64,000 nucleotides of DNA from the NCBI RefSeq assembly GCF_003315135.1, contig NZ_QNRK01000003.1, forward strand, positions 62,001 through 126,000, written 5' to 3'. A program made the position numbers and the translations under genes. Positions 1-7,192 of the stretch are shown here, piece by piece (the stretch's first letter is position 1; each line of letters begins with the position of its first letter). The stretch is from Roseiarcus fermentans. Its GTDB lineage: Bacteria > Pseudomonadota > Alphaproteobacteria > Rhizobiales > Beijerinckiaceae. Under the pieces are notes generated by a model, which was given only the letters and a program-made list of their open reading frames with translations, searched no databases and had not been told where the DNA came from.

Positions 1-713
1 TGGAAGGCAAGGCGATCCAGCCGCAGGTCCTCGTCAACATCACCAAGACGGCCGGCGGCTCCGTCAGCGTCGGCGGCGAGGTCGCTGCGGGCGCGCGCGT
101 GCCGCTGACCGTCAAGGGCGACCGGCTGCTCGACGTCCTGGCGACCGCGGGCGGCATCCGGGCGCCGGTGAACGAAACCTTCGTCGACCTTTCCCGCGGT
201 TCGACGACTTCGCGCATTCCGCTGATCACGATCGTCAACAACCCGCGGGAAAACATCTATCTCCATCCCGGAGACACCCTGACGCTGGTTCACGACCCGC
301 AGACGTTCATCGCCTATGGCGCGACCGGCTCCAACGCCGAAATCCCGTTCAACGCCGATGGAATTTCGCTCGCCGAAGCGCTCGCCAAGGCGGGCGGGCT
401 GCAGGACAACCGATCGGACCCGCGCGGCGTCTTCATCTTCCGCTACGAGCCCGATTCGGTCGCTCGCCAGTTCGCGCCGACCAGTCCGCTGGTCCGTCCC
501 GGCCGCCTGACGCCGGTCGTCTACCGGCTCGACCTCACCGACCCGAACAGCTTGTTCCTGCAGCAGAACTTCCGCATGGCCAATCGCGATTTCCTCTACG
601 TGTCGAACTCGCCCTCGACGGAAGTGCAGAAGGTGTTCGGGATCATCGGCGGCGGCATCGGCACGATCGGCTCGGTGGCGAGCATCGCGAGCGCCACCTC
701 GACGCTCAAGTAA
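1..713 (+). CDS. Wza-type polysaccharide export protein, 5' truncated
   Basis: Only the last 236 codons are in the window; the reading frame (from base 3) is open to the left edge, so the start and any lipoprotein signal lie outside. The visible part has two SLBB-like beta-grasp modules: one around the GEVAAGARVPLTVKGDRLLD stretch and one around the IPFNADGISLAEALAKAGGL stretch. This is the arrangement of outer-membrane export proteins (Wza/KpsD/GumB group) that pass capsule or exopolysaccharide out of the cell. The C-terminus ends in a Gly/Ile/Ala-rich segment (VFGIIGGGIGTIGSVASIAS) that may form the membrane-spanning helix. It converges on glcF with only 22 bases between stop codons. An exopolysaccharide locus probably continues to the left. 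Family assignment is good; the polysaccharide is unknown. Confidence 0.8.
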   Translation, partial: EGKAIQPQVLVNITKTAGGSVSVGGEVAAGARVPLTVKGDRLLDVLATAGGIRAPVNETFVDLSRGSTTSRIPLITIVNNPRENIYLHPGDTLTLVHDPQTFIAYGATGSNAEIPFNADGISLAEALAKAGGLQDNRSDPRGVFIFRYEPDSVARQFAPTSPLVRPGRLTPVVYRLDLTDPNSLFLQQNFRMANRDFLYVSNSPSTEVQKVFGIIGGGIGTIGSVASIASATSTLK

Positions 714-735
714 ACGAAGACCGACGCCTCGGGGT

Positions 736-2019
736 TCAGGCCGGCAGGCTGCGCGGCCTCGGTCCCCCCGTCGCCCAGTCGAGCAGTTCGACGGTGTGCG
801 CCACCGGAAGCGCCGTGCCGGCCGCGATCTGGGTCAGACAGCCGATGTTGCCGGCGGCGACGAGGTCCGGCGAGACGCTCTCGAGGGCCGCCGCCTTCCG
901 GTCGCGCAGCCGCGTCGCGAGCTCAGGCTGCAGCAGGTTGTAGGTTCCCGCCGAGCCGCAGCACAGATGCGCCTCCGGCGGCTCGACCACGACGAAACCG
1001 GCTGCGCGCAGCAGCGCCTTGGGCTGATCGCGAACGCGCTGGCCATGCTGAAGCGAGCAAGCGCTGTGATACGCGACGCGACGGCCGACCGCGACGGCGG
1101 GCCGGAGAAGTCCGATCTCGTCGACGAGTTCGGTCACGTCGCGGGCGAGCGCCGCGACCACGGCGGCCGGCGCCGCGAGGGTCGGATCGTTGCGGAACAG
1201 GAAGCCGTAGTCCTTCACCGTCGTGCCGCAGCCGGAGGCGTTGACGACGATGGCGTCCAGCCCGCCGCGCTCGATCTCCCGCGTCCAGGCGACGACGTTC
1301 GCCCGGGCGAAGGCTTGTCCGTCCTGCCCGAGATGATGGGTGAGCGCGCCGCAGCATCCGGCGCCCGCGGCGACGACCACCTCGCAGCCATGACGGGTGA
1401 GGAGCCGGATCGTCGCCTCGTTGATCTCGGGCGCCAGGACCTGCTGGGCGCAGCCGCCGAGCAGCGCGACCCGCCGCGCCTTCGCGCCTTCGCTCGCGAA
1501 AACCTGCGGCCGATCGACCGGCGACGGCGCCGGCAGCCGGCGCGGAACGAGGCTCAGCGCCGCGCCGAGGCGCCCGGGCAGGAGCCCGGCGAGCGGCGCC
1601 GCCAAACCCGCCGCCCGCATGAGCGCGCGAAACAGCTTTGGACGCGGCAGCGCGAGGCCGAGGGCGCGCCGCATGACCCGGTCGATGAGCGGCCTCTTGA
1701 ACGTCGCCGCGATGTGGTGGCGGGCGTGATCCACCAGATGCATGTAGTTCACGCCCGAGGGGCAGGTCGTCATGCAGGAGAGGCAGGACAGGCATCGGTC
1801 GACGTGCTTGACGACCTCCGCGGTCGGCGCCCGCCCGGTCTCGAGCATGTCCTTGATCAGGTAGATGCGCCCACGGGGACTGTCGAGCTCGTCGCCGAGC
1901 AGGGCGTAGGTCGGACAGGTCGCGGTGCAGAAGCCGCAGTGCACGCAGGCGCGGAGAATCTTTTCCGACTCGCGCACGTCGGGGTCTTCGAGCTGGGCCG
2001 TCGTAAAATGCGTCTGCAT
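736..2019 (-). CDS. glcF: Glycolate oxidase iron-sulfur subunit GlcF
   Basis: A 427-residue iron-sulfur subunit of the membrane-associated glycolate oxidase GlcDEF, which oxidises glycolate to glyoxylate. Two 4Fe-4S binding sets are intact: C25-x2-C28-x2-C31-x3-C35 (ACVHCGFCTATCP) and C76-x2-C79-x2-C82-x3-C86 (CLSCLSCMTTCP). The C-terminal half has the two Cys-rich CCG modules (GCAQQV...GCCG and CSLQHG...LCCGS) of the GlcF/HdrD family. The ATG at 2019-2017 was chosen because it overlaps the glcE stop by one base (TGATG), which points to translational coupling. The open frame continues further upstream inside glcE, but that part is out-of-frame glcE sequence. Third gene of glcDEF. Confidence 0.93.
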   Translation of the reverse strand: MQTHFTTAQLEDPDVRESEKILRACVHCGFCTATCPTYALLGDELDSPRGRIYLIKDMLETGRAPTAEVVKHVDRCLSCLSCMTTCPSGVNYMHLVDHARHHIAATFKRPLIDRVMRRALGLALPRPKLFRALMRAAGLAAPLAGLLPGRLGAALSLVPRRLPAPSPVDRPQVFASEGAKARRVALLGGCAQQVLAPEINEATIRLLTRHGCEVVVAAGAGCCGALTHHLGQDGQAFARANVVAWTREIERGGLDAIVVNASGCGTTVKDYGFLFRNDPTLAAPAAVVAALARDVTELVDEIGLLRPAVAVGRRVAYHSACSLQHGQRVRDQPKALLRAAGFVVVEPPEAHLCCGSAGTYNLLQPELATRLRDRKAAALESVSPDLVAAGNIGCLTQIAAGTALPVAHTVELLDWATGGPRPRSLPA

Positions 2020-3239
2020 CAGAGGCCCTCGCGCAACCGGCCCGGATTGAGGATGGCGCGGGGATCGAAGCCGCGTTTCACTCGCGCGCCCAGCAGGGCC
2101 ACGCCGCGCTCCTCGGGCTGGAAGACGGGCGTCGCGGCGCGGATCGAATCCGGCGCGGCGATCAGGGTGGCGTGGCCGCCCATGCCCGCGATCGCGGCGC
2201 GGACGCGCGCGGCCCCGCCGTCGTCCGCGGCCTCGGCCTGATCGAGAGCGAGCCAGACCAGGCCGCCGCCCCAGTCGTAAAAAACCTCCGCCGAATCGAA
2301 GGCGGCGCGGCAGGCGCCGGCGAGCGACGCCGCCCGGCTCGGGGTCGGGCACAGGCGCCAGACCACGCGCCGGCCGGGCCCGAGCAGCGGCGCGACCGCG
2401 CCGAGCTCCCGCCAGACGGCGCGGGTCTCGGCGTCGCCGAGGCGAACCGCGCGCCCGAGCAGGGCTTCGAGCGCGTCGGCGCGCCAGGCGACGGAAGCGG
2501 GCGGCCCCTCGAGGCGCAGCAGGGTGACCGCCGCAGCGCCGCCGGCCACCGCGCCGACGCCCGAGCGGCGCGCGCTTCGAGCGGGCAGATGCGCCGCGCC
2601 GGTGACCTCGAACGGCGAATTGAGGCCGCGCGCCAGCGCCGCGATCGCCGCCTCGTCGTCGAGCCCGGCGAGCGCCAGCGTGCACGACGTCGCCGGCCTC
2701 GGCGTCGTCTTGACGGTGATTTCGGTCAGCACCGACAGCGTGCCGTAGGCGCCCGCCTGGAGCTTGGCCATGTCGTAGCCGGTGACGTTCTTGACCACCT
2801 TGCCGCCGGCCTTCCACGTCTCGCCGAAGCCGTTGACGGCGGAAAAGCCGAGCACGAAGTCGCGCGCCGCGCCCGCGCGCAGCCGGCGCGGCCCGGACAG
2901 GTTGCAGGCGACAATTCCGCCGAGCGTCTGCTCGCCGGAACTGCCGAGCAATTGTCGCCAGTCCGGCGGTTCGAACGCCAGCATCTGGCCTTCGGCCTCG
3001 AGCGCCGCCGCGATGGCCGCCAACCTCTCCCCGGGCCGGACGGTAAGCACCAGTTCCGCAGGTTCGTAAGTGACGACGCCTGCGAGCCGCGACACGTCGA
3101 GCACGTGCTCCGTCGTCATCGGGCGGCCGAGCCCGCGCTTGGTCCCGCCCGCGACGATCTCGAGCGCGCGGCCTTCCGCCGCCGCCCAGGCCACGGTTTC
3201 AGCGGTCTCGCGAGCGTCCGACGGGGTAAAGGTCGACAT
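2019..3239 (-). CDS. glcE: Glycolate oxidase FAD-binding subunit GlcE
   Basis: A 406-residue FAD-binding subunit of glycolate oxidase. The N-terminal half has the PCMH-type FAD-binding fold: an EIVAGGTKRGLGRP loop near residues 28-41, LGSSGEQTLGGIVACN for the pyrophosphate region, and VKNVTGYDMAKL near residue 150. The C-terminal end ILNPGRLREGL is the usual FAD-oxidase terminus also found in GlcD. GlcE is shorter than GlcD and is thought to cooperate with it rather than oxidise glycolate alone. It sits 15 bases downstream of glcD and overlaps glcF by one base. The assignment rests on family plus the conserved D-E-F gene order. Confidence 0.92.
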   Translation of the reverse strand: MSTFTPSDARETAETVAWAAAEGRALEIVAGGTKRGLGRPMTTEHVLDVSRLAGVVTYEPAELVLTVRPGERLAAIAAALEAEGQMLAFEPPDWRQLLGSSGEQTLGGIVACNLSGPRRLRAGAARDFVLGFSAVNGFGETWKAGGKVVKNVTGYDMAKLQAGAYGTLSVLTEITVKTTPRPATSCTLALAGLDDEAAIAALARGLNSPFEVTGAAHLPARSARRSGVGAVAGGAAAVTLLRLEGPPASVAWRADALEALLGRAVRLGDAETRAVWRELGAVAPLLGPGRRVVWRLCPTPSRAASLAGACRAAFDSAEVFYDWGGGLVWLALDQAEAADDGGAARVRAAIAGMGGHATLIAAPDSIRAATPVFQPEERGVALLGARVKRGFDPRAILNPGRLREGL

Positions 3240-3254
3240 CCGGCGCCGGCTCCG

Positions 3255-4745
3255 TCAGAAACGCGGAAGATCGGGAAAGGGAAGCGCGCCGCCGCTGACG
3301 TGCATGCGGCCGAGTTCGGCGCAGCGGCAGAGCTGGGGAAACACCTTGCCGGGATTGAGAAGGCCCCCGGCGTCGAAGGCGCATTTCAGACGCTGCTGCT
3401 GGGCGAGGTCGATTTCGGTGAACATCGTGTCCATGAGGTCGCGCTTTTCCACGCCGACGCCGTGCTCGCCGGTCAGCACGCCGCCGACGTCCACGCACAG
3501 CCGCAGGATCGCCGACCCGAACGCCTCGGCCCGGTCGAGTTCGCCGGGCTTGTTGGCGTCGTAGAGCACCAGCGGATGGAGATTGCCGTCGCCGGCGTGA
3601 AACACGTTGGCGCAGCGAAGTCCGTATTCGCCCTCCATCGCTTCGATCCGGCGCAGCACCCGGCCGATTTCCCGGCGCGGGATCGTCCCGTCCATGCAGT
3701 AATAGTCGGGCGAGATGCGGCCGACCGCCGGAAACGCCGCCTTGCGCCCGGCCCAGAACAGCAGCCGCTCCCGCTCGGACCGGCTCGAGCGGCAACTCGT
3801 CGCGCCGTTCTCGAGCGCGATCGCCTCGACCTCGGCGACGAGGGCGTCGACCTCCGCCTCGCAGCCGTCGAGCTCGACGATCATCAGCGCCGCGGCGTCG
3901 AGCGGATAGCCGGCATGGACGAAGGCCTCGGCCGCTTCGACCGCGAGCTTGTCCATGATCTCCATGCCGCCGGGAATGACGCCCGCGCCGATCACGCCGG
4001 CGACGCAGGCCCCCGCTCCCTCGACCGAGGCGAAGCCGATCAGCAGCGCGCGCGCGCCGGGCGGCTTCGGCAGCACGCGCACCGTGACCTCGGTGACCAC
4101 GCCGAGCATGCCCTCGGAGCCGATGATCGCCCCGAGCAGATCGTAGCCGGAGGCGTCGAAATGCTTGCCGCCGAAGCGCAACAGTTCTCCCTCGATCGTC
4201 GCCAGTTCGACGCCGATGACGTTGTTGGTGGTCAGGCCGTATTTCAGGCAATGCACGCCGCCGGAATTCTCGGCGACGTTGCCGCCGATGGTGCAGGCGA
4301 TCTGGCTCGAGGGATCGGGCGCGTAATAGAGGCCGAGCCCCTCGACGGCCTGGGTGATGGCGAGATTGGTCACGCCGGGCTCGGCCACGACGCAGCGGTT
4401 GGCGACGTCGACCTCGCGGATGCGGTTGAACTTGCCCATCCCGAGCAGGACGCCGTCGGCGAGCGGCAGGGCGCCGCCCGAGAGCGACGTCCCGGCGCCG
4501 CGCGGCACGACCTTGACGCCGTTCATGGCGCAGTAGCGCAGCACCTCGACCACCTGCGCCGTCGTTCCGGGGAGGACGGCGACCATCGGCGGTTGCCGGT
4601 AGGCGGTCAGCCCGTCGCACTCGAAGGCGGAGAGTTCCGCCGCCCTGTCGATCACGCCTTCGCCGGGGACGATTGTTCGCAGCGCCGCCACGATCTCGGC
4701 GCGCCGGGCGAGCACGGCGCGGTCCGGCTCCGGCATCGCGATCAT
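3255..4745 (-). CDS. glcD: Glycolate oxidase catalytic subunit GlcD
   Basis: A 496-residue FAD-linked oxidase, the catalytic subunit of glycolate oxidase. The FAD-binding domain has the diagnostic PRGAGTSLSGGALPL loop near residues 80-95 and the IGGNVAENSGGVHCLKYG segment near 150. The C-terminal cap has NVFHAGDGNLHPL and VGGVLTGEHGVGVEKR, the metal/substrate-site motifs of the GlcD/LDH-D family, and ends at LLNPGKVFPQ. It is the first gene of the minus-strand operon glcDEF. M1 (4745) and M4 (4736) are both possible starts. No GlcC-type regulator is adjacent, so glycolate induction cannot be inferred from context. Glycolate in such organisms comes from phosphoglycolate salvage or from the environment. 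Confidence 0.94.
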   Translation of the reverse strand: MIAMPEPDRAVLARRAEIVAALRTIVPGEGVIDRAAELSAFECDGLTAYRQPPMVAVLPGTTAQVVEVLRYCAMNGVKVVPRGAGTSLSGGALPLADGVLLGMGKFNRIREVDVANRCVVAEPGVTNLAITQAVEGLGLYYAPDPSSQIACTIGGNVAENSGGVHCLKYGLTTNNVIGVELATIEGELLRFGGKHFDASGYDLLGAIIGSEGMLGVVTEVTVRVLPKPPGARALLIGFASVEGAGACVAGVIGAGVIPGGMEIMDKLAVEAAEAFVHAGYPLDAAALMIVELDGCEAEVDALVAEVEAIALENGATSCRSSRSERERLLFWAGRKAAFPAVGRISPDYYCMDGTIPRREIGRVLRRIEAMEGEYGLRCANVFHAGDGNLHPLVLYDANKPGELDRAEAFGSAILRLCVDVGGVLTGEHGVGVEKRDLMDTMFTEIDLAQQQRLKCAFDAGGLLNPGKVFPQLCRCAELGRMHVSGGALPFPDLPRF

Positions 4746-5193
4746 CGGCCCGCTCCCGCGGCCAAACGCCTGTTCAGCGACGCGCTCACCTTCGCTTCCC
4801 TCCCCACGCCGGCGCCGCGACGGACGCCTGAAGTCGGTCTGGCCAGCGTCGGCCGGGCTTCGCGCCGGCGCTGGGTCCGCAGCCGTCCCTTATCGGCGAG
4901 CGGCGCCGTTCCGTCGAGAGCCAAATGGCGGCGTGGCCCGACGACTCGACCGGGCGCGGTCCGCCGGCGCGGTCGGGGCTTGCGGACCTCTGCATGGCTC
5001 GTCGACCCGCGGCCACACCCCACGTTCGGTGAGGTCGACTGTGCGTCGCGATGATCCACCCGTCACGACACGACCGCGACCACGGATCAGACGGGAGCGC
5101 CTTGACGGCCGCCGCGCCGTCTGTCTTTCTTGCGTCAAGCAATCCACGATTGGTTACAATATTTCAACAATTGATTTTTTTGGAGCTTCGATC
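4746..5193. other. Intergenic region between glcD and the nitrilase-like gene
   Basis: About 450 bases with no gene that I can support; the short open frames on both strands have arginine/proline-rich translations typical of GC-rich non-coding DNA. The first 390 bases are GC-rich. The last 50 (about 5140-5190) switch abruptly to A/T-rich sequence, with TTGGTTACAATATTTCAAC followed by a T7 run, and should hold the promoter and ribosome-binding site (TGGAGC, eight bases before the TTG at 5194) of the downstream gene. glcD is transcribed away from this region, so its promoter should also lie here, but no clear -35/-10 pair was found for it. Confidence 0.5.
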
Positions 5194-6909
5194 TTGACGA
5201 CTATTCTCGACGCCTTGAAGGCGGTGTTGCCGGATGGCTGCAACAGCAGTGATACCGGCTGGGATAGTGTGCCGAGCTGGCCTCCTGACCTTTTCGCCGC
5301 GGTCGCCAGCATCACCGAGCGATCGGGGCTCTATTCCGATACTGCATTTACATCATCTTGGGATAAATGTTTTGTCTGCGGACCCGACCACTGCAAGGAG
5401 GTGGAGGAGCTCGGCGGACAATGGCGCAACTCCGGAGCGCCGCCGAAAGCAGTCCAGGACTCTTGGTCTGCGCTGGTGCGTCGATATCAGAAAGCCCGGC
5501 TCGACGACGGCAGCGACGCCAGTTCCGGATGGAAGGCATTGGTGTTCAAGCTCCTCACCATTGCGGACGACGCCTGCGCCGGCGTGGGATTCCCGCTCCC
5601 GGTCGGCGACAATCTCACGCCGGGGGCGAGGCAGGCCGCGGAAGCGGGCGCCGCTTACGTGGTGTTCGAGGAACACGTCGCCTGGCTGAAGAAGCAGGAT
5701 GCGACGCCGGACGTTTCGGTCATGGGAGGGCGCAACCTACCGTTCGTTCCGCACAGCATATGCGCAATGGTTCCGCCCGCTGTCGCCTGCGTTCAGCCCA
5801 AAGCCAGCACGCCCTCCGTCGGCTGCACCCTACGGTCGCTCACACACCACGTGGCGCTCTTGCCCTCGATAGGCCACGTGACGACGCACTGGCGGATTGC
5901 AACGGGACAGGAGGAGCAACTCAGGCCCTTCAATTTGCTCGTCATTCCGTTCCCGTATACGCTGCCCGGCAGCAGCTTCAAGCCGCTCGCCGCCCGGCCG
6001 GCGTCCCGTGACCGGGCGTTCGCGCTCAACCCGAGCGTCTGGACGGCGGAGACCACGCCGCAGGACTTCAGCCGCTTCATCATCGACCTGATCGGTCGCG
6101 CCCATTCCGAGATTGAGCCGGTCCATGCCGTCGTCCTTCCCGAAACTGCGCTGCTGAGCGACTTCGCTGCGCAAGTCGCGAACGAACTGGCTGAAAAAAC
6201 CGACGTCGAGCTGTTGCTTTGCGGGACGCTGTACAGGGAGAACGGCCGCGCCCGGAACGCGGCCTCGATGTATCGGATGCTGTCGCACACCGTGGTGCAG
6301 AGATCCTCCCAGTCCAAGCACCACCGTTGGCGTCTGGACGGCGATCAGGTCAAGCGTTACCAACTCGGGAACGTTCTCGACCCGCAGGCGAGCTGGTGGG
6401 AGGCGATCGAAGTCGGCTACCGCCACTGCTTCATCACCGTGTTTCGTCCCGGCGCTGCGTTGTCGGTTCTGGTGTGCGAGGATCTGGCGCGCTACGACCC
6501 TGTGCTCACAGTCATGAACGCGATTGGCCCCAATCTCGTCCTGGCCTTGCTGATGGACGGTCCGCAGGTCGAAAATCGATGGCCCGGCCGGTATGCGACC
6601 TCGCTCGCCGACGACCCCGGTTCGTCCGTGTTGACCGTCACCTCCCTGGGCATGTTAACGCGATCTTCAATGCCCGGGGAGAATCCCAGCCGGCAAATCG
6701 CGTTGTGGAAGGAGCCGGGCGGCAGGGCGATCAGCCTGAAATTGCCCGCCGGCGACCATGCCCTTCTGCTGTCGCTGACCGCTCGCAGCGTCGAGCAATT
6801 CACGCTCGACCGCCGGTCCGATGGCGGAAGCACCGTCCGTTTCGAGCTTGGCGCCGCGCATGGAATAAGGCACCCTTCGCCTCCGTCCTGGCTCGGAACA
6901 ATGCGGTGA
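5194..6909 (+). CDS. Nitrilase-superfamily protein with a novel N-terminal region
   Basis: Read from TTG 5194 (TGGAGC eight bases upstream), 571 residues. A longer in-frame extension to 4933 is rejected because its translation is Arg-rich and crosses the A/T-rich promoter-like stretch. The C-terminal two thirds form a carbon-nitrogen hydrolase domain with all three catalytic residues in recognisable settings: E317 in VVLPETALL, K375 in SKHHRWRLDGDQ and C428 in LVCEDLAR. The E-K-C order and the CED motif are those of nitrilase/amidase enzymes, though the spacings are longer than in classical nitrilases. The first about 200 residues match nothing I know; they contain a CFVCGPDHC cysteine/histidine cluster. 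No reverse-transcriptase motif (YxDD) is present. Substrate unknown. It faces a patatin gene (7155-9254) across a small open reading frame. Confidence 0.72.
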   Translation: MTTILDALKAVLPDGCNSSDTGWDSVPSWPPDLFAAVASITERSGLYSDTAFTSSWDKCFVCGPDHCKEVEELGGQWRNSGAPPKAVQDSWSALVRRYQKARLDDGSDASSGWKALVFKLLTIADDACAGVGFPLPVGDNLTPGARQAAEAGAAYVVFEEHVAWLKKQDATPDVSVMGGRNLPFVPHSICAMVPPAVACVQPKASTPSVGCTLRSLTHHVALLPSIGHVTTHWRIATGQEEQLRPFNLLVIPFPYTLPGSSFKPLAARPASRDRAFALNPSVWTAETTPQDFSRFIIDLIGRAHSEIEPVHAVVLPETALLSDFAAQVANELAEKTDVELLLCGTLYRENGRARNAASMYRMLSHTVVQRSSQSKHHRWRLDGDQVKRYQLGNVLDPQASWWEAIEVGYRHCFITVFRPGAALSVLVCEDLARYDPVLTVMNAIGPNLVLALLMDGPQVENRWPGRYATSLADDPGSSVLTVTSLGMLTRSSMPGENPSRQIALWKEPGGRAISLKLPAGDHALLLSLTARSVEQFTLDRRSDGGSTVRFELGAAHGIRHPSPPSWLGTMR

Positions 6910-6967
6910 GTATTTGAACCTCCGAGCGTCATAATACGTTATCATGCAAATCATGAGGAGCGAGGCG

Positions 6968-7192
6968 ATGTCTCAGACCTTGGCGGAGATCCTCGAGAGG
7001 GCCCTCGAGCACACGGCCCGCCCTGACAGTTCCCGTGCGTTCTCGCAACGTCTGGAGCGTGACCCGGCCCGTGCGCCGATCTTGCCGCAGGTGCGCGAGA
7101 GTCCGGAAAACCTCGGGGCGATGGCGGCCCGTATGGAGCCTCCGTCGACCACGCTCACCCCACGGTCGGGCGATTCCACCGCCGAAGGATAA
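6968..7192 (+). CDS. Small hypothetical protein after the nitrilase-like gene
   Basis: A 74-residue open reading frame beginning 58 bases after the nitrilase-like stop. The ATG at 6968 is preferred to the upstream ATG at 6944 because GAGGAGCGAGGCG lies immediately before it. The N-terminal third (MSQTLAEILERALEHTARPD) should be an amphipathic helix; the rest is Arg/Pro-rich and looks disordered. No family recognised. Its last 38 bases overlap the 3' end of the convergent patatin gene. It could be a small partner of the nitrilase-like protein, or a chance frame. Confidence 0.35.
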   Translation: MSQTLAEILERALEHTARPDSSRAFSQRLERDPARAPILPQVRESPENLGAMAARMEPPSTTLTPRSGDSTAEG

